From: an uncultured bacterium
Lineage (GTDB): Bacteria > Bacteroidota > Bacteroidia > Bacteroidales > Marinifilaceae
Assembly: GCA_905216195.1 (NCBI GenBank)
Contig: CAJMSX010000030.1
Coordinates: forward strand, 1-43,661
Length of the DNA: 43,661 nucleotides
Direction: 5' to 3'
Below the pieces are notes generated by a model. It saw only the letters and a program-made list of their open reading frames with translations, was not told the DNA's origin and ran no database searches. Positions 16,429-24,876 of this stretch are shown piece after piece. Position 1 is the stretch's first letter, and each line of letters starts with the position of its first letter. The position numbers and the translations under genes are program-made.

Positions 16429-17307
16429 ATGATAAAATCTATGACCGGATTCGGGAAAGCGACAGTGGAAAGCGGGGATAAAAAAATCATCATCGAAATA
16501 AAAAGCCTCAACTCCAAACAACTTGATATCAATTTAAGAATACCGAATCTTTACCGGGAAAAGGAAATGGAAATCCGGAACCTGGTAAAAACCTGGCTCG
16601 AAAGAGGGAAAGTGGACATGAGCATTTATTTCGATAACTCGGAAACCGAAAAAACAGTAGCCGTCAACCGTCCGGTCGTGGAACAATATTTCCGGCAAAT
16701 GGTCGATGTGGCCGGCAGTCTGGGGATTACAACCAACGACAACGAATTGCTCCAGACCATCATGCGTTTTCCGGATACCCTGAAGCAACAAACCGAGGAG
16801 TTGAAGGAAGAAGAATGGGACCGGCTCAAATCCGGCATTGAAAAAGCACTCGCAGAAATCGATAAATTCCGGATACAGGAGGGAAAAGTACTCATAGAAG
16901 ACATTCTTCACCGCATACACCTCATCGGAGAATTTGCCGGCGAAGTTCCGCAGTACGAAAGCAAGCGCATCGAAGGTGTACGACAGCGTTTGCTGGATAA
17001 AATGAAAGAATGGAATGAAATCCGAAATGTGGATCAAAACCGGATGGAACAGGAAATTATCTATTATCTGGAAAAACTGGACATCACCGAAGAAAAAGTA
17101 CGCCTGGCCAACCATTGCCGCTACTTTGCTGAAACAGCAGAAAAAGAAGAAGCCCCGGGCCGGAAACTGGGTTTTATTGCACAGGAAATCGGAAGGGAAA
17201 TCAATACCATGGGATCGAAAGCAAATGATCACGATATTCAAAAACTCGTGGTCCGCATGAAAGATGAACTGGAAAAAATCAAAGAACAAAGTCTGAATAT
17301 ACTTTAA
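16429..17307 (+). CDS. yicC: YicC family endoribonuclease
   Basis: A 292-residue YicC protein. It has the conserved opening MIKSMTGFGKA, the SLNSKQLDINLRIP stretch typical of the N-terminal domain, and a C-terminal DUF1732 part with RMEQEIIYYLEKLDITEEKVRLANHC, then GRKLGFIAQEIGREINTMGSKAND, the most conserved segment of the family. E. coli YicC cuts RNA and promotes decay of the small RNA RyhB. gmk follows after 61 bases on the same strand, the usual bacterial arrangement. Confidence 0.95.
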   Translation: MIKSMTGFGKATVESGDKKIIIEIKSLNSKQLDINLRIPNLYREKEMEIRNLVKTWLERGKVDMSIYFDNSETEKTVAVNRPVVEQYFRQMVDVAGSLGITTNDNELLQTIMRFPDTLKQQTEELKEEEWDRLKSGIEKALAEIDKFRIQEGKVLIEDILHRIHLIGEFAGEVPQYESKRIEGVRQRLLDKMKEWNEIRNVDQNRMEQEIIYYLEKLDITEEKVRLANHCRYFAETAEKEEAPGRKLGFIAQEIGREINTMGSKANDHDIQKLVVRMKDELEKIKEQSLNIL

Positions 17308-17368
17308 GAACGAAACCGGAATTTACCGGACACCATTTTACCGTTTCTTTCCTAAACCGAGACAGAGT

Positions 17369-17944
17369 ATGCAAACAAAAACAGGTAAAGTTATTATATT
17401 CTCAGCTCCCAGCGGAGCAGGGAAAAGTACGATCGTAAACTATCTGCTGGAGCGGAATCTCGGACTGGAATTTTCCGTGTCCGCCACTTCCCGTCCACCC
17501 CGGGGCAACGAACGGCACGGCAAAGAATATTACTTTTTCACCCAGGAAGACTTTAAAAAAAGAATCGCATCCAACGAATTCCTCGAATGGGAAGAAGTAT
17601 ATCCCGGCTGCTTTTACGGTACATTGCAACAAGAAGTGGAACGGATCTGGGCAAAAGGACATACCGTGTTGTTCGACGTAGACGTAAAAGGAGGCGTAAA
17701 CTTGAAACGAAAATTCGGAACACAGGCCCTCTCTATTTTTATACAGGCCCCCTCTATCGAAATATTGAAGCAACGCCTGATCGGCCGGGCTACAGACGCT
17801 CCGGAAAAAATCTACGAACGCATTGGGAAAGCGGAATATGAAATGTCATTCGCAGGACAATTCGACACCATCATTGTAAACGATAAACTGGAAAAGGCAG
17901 AGTCGGAAGCCGAACACAAAATACGCCGGTTCCTGGGTTGCTGA
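17369..17944 (+). CDS. gmk: Guanylate kinase
   Basis: A 191-residue P-loop kinase. The Walker A motif is SAPSGAGKSTI (residues 12-22), followed by the GMP-binding segments SATSRPPRGNERHGKEYYF and EFLEWEEV, and the helical lid region RLIGRATDAPEKIYERI. It phosphorylates GMP to GDP. It is co-oriented with yicC and likely in the same operon. A gene on the opposite strand follows within 7 bases, separating it from nadD. Confidence 0.97.
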   Translation: MQTKTGKVIIFSAPSGAGKSTIVNYLLERNLGLEFSVSATSRPPRGNERHGKEYYFFTQEDFKKRIASNEFLEWEEVYPGCFYGTLQQEVERIWAKGHTVLFDVDVKGGVNLKRKFGTQALSIFIQAPSIEILKQRLIGRATDAPEKIYERIGKAEYEMSFAGQFDTIIVNDKLEKAESEAEHKIRRFLGC

Positions 17945-17950
17945 GCGGCG

Positions 17951-18559
17951 TCAGGAACCTTTCAATACCGGCAGACTGATGTGGTATTTCACCGCCAGCA
18001 AGCGGGCGACGATCACACCGAGGGCCGAAACCGACTGAGTCGGCATAGGCGGAACGTTCAGCAGAGAACAGCAATAAAAAACCAGGCCTCCGAAAACACA
18101 GGCAAGGGCATAGATATCTTTGCGGAAAATCAGCGGCTCCTCATTGATAAATACGTCCCGGATTACTCCTCCCGCTGCTCCGGTCGTCATTCCCATCAGG
18201 ATAGCGATCCAAATCGGGAAGCCGGCGCTCAGACTCTTTTCAATACCTACTACCGTAAACAGTCCCAGGCCGATGGCGTCGAAAATAAAAAACGTATTGT
18301 TCAAACGGATGACATATCTTCCGAAAATAATCACAAACAATAAAGCAAAAGCCGTAACGACCAGATACGCCGGTTGCAACATCCAGAAAGGCGTGACATC
18401 CAGCAAAATATCCCGTATGGTTCCTCCTCCTATAGCCGTAGCCAGGCCTACCACATAAGCCCCGAACCAGTCGAATTTTTTAGCCGATGCCAGCCGGATA
18501 CCACTGATGGCAAACGCAAAAGTTCCGACATAATCAATGAGAGTAATAAAATCCAACAT
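17951..18559 (-). CDS. Trimeric intracellular cation channel (TRIC/UPF0126) family protein
   Basis: A 202-residue membrane protein with about seven helices in two glycine-rich repeats: GTFAFAISGIRLASAKKFDWFGAYVVGLATAIGGGTIRDILL, then GAAGGVIRDVF. The GGG-T-RD and GG-IRD motifs are the family signature. Prokaryotic TRIC proteins form trimeric K+-selective pores in the inner membrane. It ends 7 bases from the gmk stop in convergent orientation and interrupts the yicC-gmk-nadD order. Confidence 0.92.
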   Translation of the reverse strand: MLDFITLIDYVGTFAFAISGIRLASAKKFDWFGAYVVGLATAIGGGTIRDILLDVTPFWMLQPAYLVVTAFALLFVIIFGRYVIRLNNTFFIFDAIGLGLFTVVGIEKSLSAGFPIWIAILMGMTTGAAGGVIRDVFINEEPLIFRKDIYALACVFGGLVFYCCSLLNVPPMPTQSVSALGVIVARLLAVKYHISLPVLKGS

Positions 18560-18668
18560 ATATTTGTTTTACTAAATTAAACCGTTACTCGTTCCAAAAC
18601 AGCTTTCCCGGAAGAAGGACACCAATGATTACAAAAGCCGGCCTCCGTTTTTTTTATTTAAGCGGGCG

Positions 18669-18699
18669 CAAAAGTAATAATAAAATTATATATTTGAAA
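18669..18699 (-). promoter_or_regulatory. Candidate promoter of the TRIC gene
   Basis: On the minus strand TTTC (18696-18699), a 19-base spacer, then TACTTTTG (18669-18676), a full -7 match. It overlaps the nadD -7 box on the other strand. Confidence 0.5.
18689..18696 (+). promoter_or_regulatory. Candidate -7 box (TATATTTG) for nadD
   Basis: TATATTTG matches TAnnTTTG, 56 bases before the nadD ATG. It indicates nadD has its own promoter now that it is cut off from gmk. Confidence 0.45.
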
Positions 18700-18752
18700 T
18701 TCTCCGGCCGACCAGATCAAGCATCGGTCTCCCCGGCTTAAACTATCGCATT

Positions 18753-19319
18753 ATGACAGGACTTTTTTTCGGTTCATTCAATCCCATTCATTGCGGGCAT
18801 CTCCAAATCGCCTCTTATCTTCTCAATCACGGACTGTGCGATCGTATTTGGTTTATCGTCAGCCCCCGGAACCCTTTTAAAAAAGATGCCTCTCTTTTGC
18901 CGGAAAAAGAGCGTTTCCGTATTGTAGAAACCGCTATCTCCGGCGATCCCCGCATGAAGGCTTCGGACATCGAATTCACCCTGCCCCGCCCTTCCTATAC
19001 CGTCGATACTTTACAAAAACTTTCCGCCACATTTCCGGACCGGAATTTTTCACTGATTATCGGTGCAGATAACCTCAAAGATTTTCATCGGTGGAAAGAT
19101 TACCCGTCCATAGCCGCACGGTATAAAATATTCGTCTACCCCCGGCCCGGTATCGACCTTACAGGCATACACTATCCGAACGTTACTTTTATAGAAGCAC
19201 CCCTTTTCTCCGTCTCTTCCACGGAAATCCGGGAAAAAATCAGAAACCGCACCGACATTTCTCCTTTCGTCCCCGCTTCGGCTCTGGATCTTATTCTCCG
19301 GTCTTACCGGGACCGATAA
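18753..19319 (+). CDS. nadD: Nicotinate-nucleotide adenylyltransferase
   Basis: A 188-residue nucleotidyltransferase. The GLFFGSFNPIHCGHL motif at the N-terminus holds the catalytic HxGH, FIVSPRNPFKK follows, and SSTEIREKI near residue 150 is the second nucleotide-binding motif. It joins nicotinate mononucleotide and ATP into deamido-NAD in NAD synthesis. Length is normal. It usually sits directly after gmk in Bacteroidales; here the TRIC gene lies between. Confidence 0.95.
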   Translation: MTGLFFGSFNPIHCGHLQIASYLLNHGLCDRIWFIVSPRNPFKKDASLLPEKERFRIVETAISGDPRMKASDIEFTLPRPSYTVDTLQKLSATFPDRNFSLIIGADNLKDFHRWKDYPSIAARYKIFVYPRPGIDLTGIHYPNVTFIEAPLFSVSSTEIREKIRNRTDISPFVPASALDLILRSYRDR

Positions 19320-19335
19320 ACGCATTTTGCGGAAT

Positions 19336-19365
19336 ATACCTCATTTTTTAACTCTTTTGAGGTAT
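19336..19365. repeat. Inverted repeat upstream of the hydroxyacid dehydrogenase gene
   Basis: A perfect 8-bp dyad, ATACCTCA (19336-19343) and TGAGGTAT (19358-19365), with a 14-base T-rich spacer. No T-run follows, so it is not a typical terminator. It could be an operator or a weak end signal for nadD. Confidence 0.45.
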
Positions 19366-19411
19366 CCCCGGCCTCTTCTCCTACGTTTATGTTATACCAT
19401 AACCTTACACT

Positions 19412-20419
19412 ATGGCTGTAAAAATCGCATTTTTCGACACTAAGCCTTACGATAAAGATGCTTTCGACCGGAACAATAAAAGATTCGGGTTCGATATTCG
19501 CTATCACAAGGGACATCTCGATTCAAACAACAGCATACTGACTCAGGGGGCGGACGTGGTTTGCATTTTCGTCAACGATAAAGCTGACGCAAAAATTATC
19601 GATGCCCTGGTCGATAACGGAGTGAAACTTTTAGCCTTGCGTTCCGCCGGATTCAACCACGTTGATCTCCAGGCTGCGCAAGGTCGCCTGCCGGTTGTCC
19701 GGGTACCGGCCTATTCTCCTTACGCCGTAGCCGAATATGCCCTGGCCCTCATGCTCTCCCTGAACCGGAAAATACACCGGGCGTACTGGCGTACCCGGGA
19801 TGGAAATTTTTCCCTGCACGGATTGATGGGTTTCGATATGCACGGTAAAACCGCCGGAATTATCGGAACCGGAAAAATCGCCCGCATTCTGATTCGCATA
19901 CTGAAAAGTTTCGGCATAGAAGTCCTGGCTTATGACATCTATCCCGATGCCCGGGCAGCACGGGAAGAAGGATTTACCTATACTTCCCTGGACGAGCTCT
20001 ACGGGCATTCCGATATCATTTCCCTGCATTGCCCCCTAACGGAACAAACTCGGTATATGATCAATAAAAACTCCATTGCCAAAATGAAGGAACAGGTAAT
20101 GCTGATCAATACCGGCCGGGGACTGCTGATTCATACCGATGACCTGATCGAAGGCCTCAAATCTAAAAAAATCGGCTCGGCCGGTCTGGACGTCTATGAA
20201 GAGGAAGGACCCTATTTTTACGAAGATAAATCCGATAAAATCATCGATGACGATACCCTCGCCCGCCTGCTCTCTTTCAATAACGTAATCGTCACCTCTC
20301 ACCAGGGATTTTTTACACAGGAAGCCTTGCACAACATTGCCGCCACCACCCTGCAAAACGTACAGGATTTCATAGAACACCGGCCCTTGACGAATGAAGT
20401 AAAAGCCGGTAATTCCTAA
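19412..20419 (+). CDS. ldhA: D-2-hydroxyacid dehydrogenase (D-lactate dehydrogenase type)
   Basis: A 335-residue NAD-dependent enzyme of the D-isomer-specific family. The catalytic domain opens with FFDTKPYDKDAF. The Rossmann motif is GIIGTGKIARI (about residue 150). Catalytic residues are visible as Arg near 235 (INTGRG), Glu near 262 (VYEEEGPYF) and His near 297 (VTSHQGFF). The overall sequence follows fermentative D-lactate dehydrogenases (LdhA), which reduce pyruvate to D-lactate to regenerate NAD+. An anaerobic fermenter fits this. Other 2-oxoacids are possible substrates. A dyad at 19336-19365 lies upstream. Confidence 0.9.
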   Translation: MAVKIAFFDTKPYDKDAFDRNNKRFGFDIRYHKGHLDSNNSILTQGADVVCIFVNDKADAKIIDALVDNGVKLLALRSAGFNHVDLQAAQGRLPVVRVPAYSPYAVAEYALALMLSLNRKIHRAYWRTRDGNFSLHGLMGFDMHGKTAGIIGTGKIARILIRILKSFGIEVLAYDIYPDARAAREEGFTYTSLDELYGHSDIISLHCPLTEQTRYMINKNSIAKMKEQVMLINTGRGLLIHTDDLIEGLKSKKIGSAGLDVYEEEGPYFYEDKSDKIIDDDTLARLLSFNNVIVTSHQGFFTQEALHNIAATTLQNVQDFIEHRPLTNEVKAGNS

Positions 20420-20643
20420 AACCGCTATCTTACATCCCCACCGAAAATACCGGATACCGCTACCTCCCGTTTCTGGCTCTCCATTTTTTCTCAATCGTTT
20501 TCACCCTTCTTTCCCGTTTTTGTATAAATATTCAGGACCTTGTATGATTATGCAATCCATTTTTTATTAAAAATATTGATTATCAAATTAGTAAGGTTTA
20601 TATCCCTCCGGAGAAACCGGAAATAAATGCCGAAAACTATCCC

Positions 20644-20651
20644 TAAATTTG
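20644..20651 (+). promoter_or_regulatory. Candidate -7 box (TAAATTTG) for the yitT operon
   Basis: TAAATTTG matches TAnnTTTG, 35 bases before the ATG at 20686. No clear -33 element. Confidence 0.45.
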
Positions 20652-20685
20652 CCCGCGTAAAACAGAACTAAAATCATAGAACAAC

Positions 20686-21579
20686 ATGGGCTTCGTCACA
20701 AAAGAAAAATTATTTTCAAAAGATTTTTTCATCACGTACAGTTGGTTATTAGGCGGGTGTTTCATTTTTGCCTTGGGAGCCGTACTTTTTGCGGAACCCA
20801 ACCGGTTTGCTCCGGGCGGGACTTACGGCCTGGCCATCGTTCTTCATCACCTGCTGGGTTGGCGCACGGAACTCACCGCCTTATGTATGGATGTCCCTCT
20901 TTTACTGATCGGCATTTATTTTCTCGGTCCTAAATTCGGAATTAAAACCGTAATTTGTACTTTTGCTATCCCGTTTTTTATGGGAGTGATTCATGCCACT
21001 TACGGGTACCGGGCTCTGCTGGGAGAAAACCAGCAATTGTTGTCGGCCATTTTCGGCGGAATCGTCTACGGAATCGGGATCGGGATGATTTTTAAATCCC
21101 GGGCGACTTCGGGAGGTTCGGATATCATCGCTATGATACTGAACAAGTATACGCACATCTCCCTCGGTCAGCTCGTCATCCTGGTCGATTGTACGATTAC
21201 GTTGACCACGGTGATGGCATTCGGAGAATGGACGCTGCCGATGTACTCCTGGATTGTGGTCTTCATAGAAGGAAAAGTGATCGATGTCGTGCTTGAAGGC
21301 GGATCGGTTTACAAAACCCTGATGATCGTTACCGGAAAGGTAGAGGCCGTAAAAAATGTCATTCTCAACGATATCAACCGGGGCGCCACCCTTTTGCCGG
21401 GTATCGGATTGTACAAGGGAGAAAACCGGGATGTGGTGTACACCGTCCTCACCCGCCGGGAAATGATGATTCTGAGGCACCGGATACAGGAAATCGATCC
21501 GGATGCTTTTATCAATGTCATCGACTCGAAAGAAATCCTGGGACATGGTTTTAAACCCTTACTAGATCATAATGAATAA
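20686..21579 (+). CDS. YitT family membrane protein (DUF161/DUF2179)
   Basis: A 297-residue protein with five or six N-terminal hydrophobic helices, including FALGAVLFAEPNRFAPGGTYGLAIVLHH and GIVYGIGIGMIFKSRATSGGSDIIAM, the two glycine-rich signatures of YitT proteins. A C-terminal soluble DUF2179 domain follows (GATLLPGIGLYKGENRDVVYTVLTRREM, IDPDAFINVID). Function is unknown. Its last 8 bases overlap the start of the NifX-like gene, so the two are probably translationally coupled. Confidence 0.9.
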   Translation: MGFVTKEKLFSKDFFITYSWLLGGCFIFALGAVLFAEPNRFAPGGTYGLAIVLHHLLGWRTELTALCMDVPLLLIGIYFLGPKFGIKTVICTFAIPFFMGVIHATYGYRALLGENQQLLSAIFGGIVYGIGIGMIFKSRATSGGSDIIAMILNKYTHISLGQLVILVDCTITLTTVMAFGEWTLPMYSWIVVFIEGKVIDVVLEGGSVYKTLMIVTGKVEAVKNVILNDINRGATLLPGIGLYKGENRDVVYTVLTRREMMILRHRIQEIDPDAFINVIDSKEILGHGFKPLLDHNE

Positions 21580-21976
21580 CGTAGAACTGAACCGAAAAAT
21601 GAAAACAAAGATTGCCATTCCTACCCGCGAACATCAGGTGGACGATCATTTCGGCCATTGCGCGTATTATACAATTTTTACCGTAGACGAACATCAAAAC
21701 GTAGTGGAACGGGAAACTCTGCCTTCCCCCGAAGGCTGCGGCTGCAAATCCAATATCGCTTCCGTTTTGGAGGAAAAGGGCGTACAAATCATGCTGGCCG
21801 GCCATATGGGCGACGGAGCCAAAAATGTGCTGGAGAAACACGGACTGAAAGTGATTCGGGGCTGCAAGGGAGAAGTAGAGAAAGTAATCCAGGGGTACCT
21901 CCACGGATTCATACTGGATTCCGGAGAAAGCTGCCGCGCTCAGGGTAGCGACCACCAGTGTACCCATCATTCCTGA
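21572..21976 (+). CDS. NifB/NifX-type dinitrogenase iron-molybdenum cofactor family protein
   Basis: A 134-residue protein with the NifX/Y/B C-terminal fold: KIAIPTREHQVDDHFGHCAYYTIF, then EGCGCKSNIASVLEEKGVQIMLAGHMGDGAKNVLEKHGLKV. The C-terminus is rich in possible metal ligands (SCRAQGSDHQCTHHS). The ATG at 21572 overlaps the yitT stop; the conserved domain begins at the internal ATG at 21599, which is an alternative start. Stand-alone members of this family occur widely in anaerobes without nitrogenase and their role is unknown. No nif gene is present in the window. Confidence 0.85.
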   Translation: MNNVELNRKMKTKIAIPTREHQVDDHFGHCAYYTIFTVDEHQNVVERETLPSPEGCGCKSNIASVLEEKGVQIMLAGHMGDGAKNVLEKHGLKVIRGCKGEVEKVIQGYLHGFILDSGESCRAQGSDHQCTHHS

Positions 21977-22065
21977 ACGCTCCGCCGGGAGAAAACCGCA
22001 GCCCGGAAATACCTCCGTCTGAAAAGGCCGGCCGGGGAACCGGAAGGAAGCGTAAAAAACAGGAA

Positions 22066-22090
22066 GGAGCCTGAACAGGTAACAGGCTCC
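22066..22090 (-). terminator. Terminator of the M20 dipeptidase gene
   Basis: A perfect 8-bp stem (GGAGCCTG, 22066-22073; CAGGCTCC, 22083-22090) between convergent genes. On the minus strand it is followed within a few bases by TTTTTT (plus-strand AAAAAA near 22054-22059), so it mainly serves the dipeptidase gene. Confidence 0.75.
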
Positions 22091-22118
22091 CTCCTTAGGT
22101 TCTTCGACCCGGATCGTT

Positions 22119-23489
22119 TTATTTATTTCCCCCGGCGAAATATTTATAGAAAAGGGGAATGGCCGTTATCCCGTTGAAAAATTGCTCCAAGGGGAAATTC
22201 TCGTTCGGCGAATGAATAGCATCCGCTTCCAATCCGAATCCCATCAAAACGGATTTGATACCTAAAATATGTTCGAAGGCCGCAATCACCGGAATACTTC
22301 CTCCCGAACGGGTAGGCACGGAATTTTTTCCGTAAACTTCTGCATAGGCCTTTTCCGCTGCCTGATAAGCGGGTAAATCGATCGGACACACATAAGCCGG
22401 ACCTCCATGCAAAGAAGTCACTTCTACCTTCACATAATCCGGTGCTATCGATTCGAAATACTCCTTAAACAATACCGCTATCTTCTCATGATTCTGGTTC
22501 GGTACCAAACGACAGCTTATTTTAGCGAATGCCTTGGAAGGCAATACAGTTTTAGAACCTTCGCCAGTGTATCCTCCCCAAATTCCGCATACATCAAAAG
22601 AAGGCCGGATACCGGTTCTTTCATTGGTAGAATATCCCTTTTCCCCGAACAGGTCTTTCACGCCGATCGCCTTCATATATTCTTCCCGGTTAAAAGGAGC
22701 TTCAGCCATCTTGGCTCTTTCCGCTTCGCTTACCTCCAGCACCTCGTCATAAAATCCCGGCACGGTAATATGTCCGTCGGCATCTACCATAGCGGCAATC
22801 ATTTTGGCCAGCACATTGATGGGATTCGCTACCGCTCCGCCAAACAGGCCGGAATGCAGATCCCGGCAAGGCCCCGTCATTTCCACCTGCCAGTAAGCCA
22901 ATCCCCGGAGGCCGGTCGTAATAGAGGGAACATCCGGAGCAATCATGCCAGTATCGGAAACTAAAATCACATCCGCTTTCAGCATATCTTTATGTTTACG
23001 GCAAAACTCCGGCAAATGGGGAGAACCGATCTCTTCTTCTCCTTCTATCATGAATTTTACATTACAAGGCAGGGTTCCGGTTTGCACCATATACTCGAAA
23101 GCCTTGGCATGCATAAAACTCTGTCCCTTATCGTCATCCGCTCCCCTGGCCCAGATTTTTCCGTCTTTAACCACCGGTTCGAAAGGGTCGGTATTCCATA
23201 ATTCCAGCGGGTCTACCGGCATGACGTCCATATGTCCGTAAACCAGTACGGTCGGTAAGGCCGGGTCGAGCATCTTTTCCCCGTAAGTCACGGGATTTCC
23301 TTCCGTTTCGAAAACTTCGGCTTTATCGGCTCCTGCCTTCAGGAGGAGTTCCTTCCATTTTTCGGCACATCTGTACATATCCGGTTTATGCTCCGCTATC
23401 GAAGAAATAGACGGAATACGGATCAATTCGAACAATTCCTCCAAAAAACGCTCTTTGTTTTTCTCAATGTATTCTTTAATTTTCTGCAT
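22119..23489 (-). CDS. M20 family dipeptidase
   Basis: A 456-residue zinc peptidase of the M20 family. The first metal motif is VYGHMDVMPVDP, followed by ARGADDDKGQ, where Asp bridges the two metals, and MIEGEEEIGSPHL, with the catalytic Glu. A lid domain lies in the middle, and a C-terminal His sits in LGLEADAIHSPNENF-type context (GFGLEADAIHSPNE). Closest in style to broad-specificity dipeptidases of the CNDP/PepV-like group. Probably a cytoplasmic peptide-hydrolysing enzyme that feeds on imported di- and oligopeptides. No signal peptide is seen. Confidence 0.92.
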   Translation of the reverse strand: MQKIKEYIEKNKERFLEELFELIRIPSISSIAEHKPDMYRCAEKWKELLLKAGADKAEVFETEGNPVTYGEKMLDPALPTVLVYGHMDVMPVDPLELWNTDPFEPVVKDGKIWARGADDDKGQSFMHAKAFEYMVQTGTLPCNVKFMIEGEEEIGSPHLPEFCRKHKDMLKADVILVSDTGMIAPDVPSITTGLRGLAYWQVEMTGPCRDLHSGLFGGAVANPINVLAKMIAAMVDADGHITVPGFYDEVLEVSEAERAKMAEAPFNREEYMKAIGVKDLFGEKGYSTNERTGIRPSFDVCGIWGGYTGEGSKTVLPSKAFAKISCRLVPNQNHEKIAVLFKEYFESIAPDYVKVEVTSLHGGPAYVCPIDLPAYQAAEKAYAEVYGKNSVPTRSGGSIPVIAAFEHILGIKSVLMGFGLEADAIHSPNENFPLEQFFNGITAIPLFYKYFAGGNK

Positions 23490-23631
23490 ATTTTATATAA
23501 GGTTAAAGGATTATCCGGTAAAGATAATAAAATCCTCCGATTTTCATTTCAAGGTTTTTAATTTATCCTGTCCTTCCTTCCCTTCCTAAGCCGTTTTCCT
23601 CCATTCTCCGGAAAACTAAATTCCTGATTCT

Positions 23632-23663
23632 TTTCCCGTTTTCGGATTAATTATTTACTTTTG
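23632..23663 (+). promoter_or_regulatory. Promoter of prs
   Basis: TTTC (23632-23635), a 20-base spacer, then TACTTTTG (23656-23663), a full -7 match. The leader would be about 25 bases and supports the start at 23694 over the in-frame ATG at 23661, which overlaps the -7 box. Confidence 0.6.
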
Positions 23664-23693
23664 CTGCGGTGTAATCAACGAATAAAAAATTTT

Positions 23694-24632
23694 ATGTCAG
23701 ATCTTTCCGAAGTCAAAATTTTTACCGGAGAAAAAAGCAAGTACATCGCAACGAACATTGCAGAATCACTTGGTTTAGAGCTAGGTAAAACCTCTTTACT
23801 ACATTTCAGCGACGGAGAATTCGCAACGGCTTACGAAGAAACCGTAAGAGGAGATCACGTATTTATCGTGCAATCCACATTCCCGCCCAGTGATAACCTC
23901 ATGGAGCTGTTGATGCTGATCGATGCGGCAAAACGAGCTTCTGCCTACAAAGTCATCGCGGTGATTCCGTATTTCGGCTTCGCCCGTCAGGACCGTAAGG
24001 ATCGGCCCCGGGTAGCCATAGGGGCTAAATTGGTCGCCAACATGCTCTGTGCAGCCGGGGTAGACCGTATCATGACTATGGATTTACATGCCGATCAGAT
24101 TCAGGGCTTTTTCGATATTCCGGTAGATCATCTCTACGGTTCTACCGTACTCGCTCCCTACATTAAATCCCTGCATCTGGAAGACCTGGCTATCGCATCT
24201 CCCGATATCGGAGGGTCGAAACGGGCCAACTCCTGGGCCAAATTCTTTAATTCAGGTCTGGTTATCTGTCACAAAACCCGGGAAAGACCCAATGAAGTAG
24301 CCGAGATGAAAGCCATCGGAAACGTAAAAGGAAAAAATGTCGTTATCGTCGATGATATGATCGATACCGCCGGAACCATCTGTAAAGCAGCCGATATGCT
24401 GAAAAGTATGGGAGCGAAATCCGTCAGAGCTGTCGCCACCCATGCCGTATTATCCGGCCAGGCTTATGAAAAAATAGAGAATTCCGCCCTGGAAGAGGTG
24501 ATCTTCACCGATTCTATTCCTTTAAAACAGGAATCTTCCAAAATTAAAATCATTTCCGTAGCCGGTATGTTCGCCGAAACCATACAAAATGTGGTAGAAC
24601 ACCGCTCGATCAGCGATCATTTTATTTTATAA
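23694..24632 (+). CDS. prs: Ribose-phosphate pyrophosphokinase
   Basis: A 312-residue PRPP synthetase. Conserved parts include the FSDGEFATAYEETVRGDHVFIVQS N-terminal region, the ATP/metal site FGFARQDRKDRPR, DLHADQIQGFFDIPVDHLYG, and the ribose-phosphate loop VIVDDMIDTAGTI. It makes PRPP from ribose 5-phosphate and ATP for nucleotide, histidine and tryptophan synthesis. Length is standard when started at MSDLSEVKIF. It has its own promoter and a strong terminator, so it is a single-gene unit. Confidence 0.97.
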   Translation: MSDLSEVKIFTGEKSKYIATNIAESLGLELGKTSLLHFSDGEFATAYEETVRGDHVFIVQSTFPPSDNLMELLMLIDAAKRASAYKVIAVIPYFGFARQDRKDRPRVAIGAKLVANMLCAAGVDRIMTMDLHADQIQGFFDIPVDHLYGSTVLAPYIKSLHLEDLAIASPDIGGSKRANSWAKFFNSGLVICHKTRERPNEVAEMKAIGNVKGKNVVIVDDMIDTAGTICKAADMLKSMGAKSVRAVATHAVLSGQAYEKIENSALEEVIFTDSIPLKQESSKIKIISVAGMFAETIQNVVEHRSISDHFIL

Positions 24633-24640
24633 TATATAAA

Positions 24641-24676
24641 GGAAAGAGACTCCGCCTACCGTCTCTTTCCTTTTTT
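24641..24676 (+). terminator. Rho-independent terminator of prs
   Basis: A perfect 10-bp stem (GGAAAGAGAC, 24641-24650; GTCTCTTTCC, 24661-24670) with a 10-base loop, followed directly by TTTTTT. Confidence 0.95.
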
Positions 24677-24876
24677 AACTCTCAAGCCGCAGCCCCGACC
24701 GTACCGTTTTAGCGGAAGCCGGAAAGACCGGAGGTGGCTTTTCACTAAACCCTGAAATTTCCAGAACCGGCTGAACCCAGGTAAAAATTACGTTATACCC
24801 CGATCGTTTTACTTGATTTTACGTATAGATTTACAGGGAATACCGCACACACCCTTCCCTTTTAACCCTATATCCT

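Noticed and set aside
21572..21976. Evidence of nitrogen fixation
   Set aside because: The NifX-like family is common in non-fixers, and no other nif gene is in the window.
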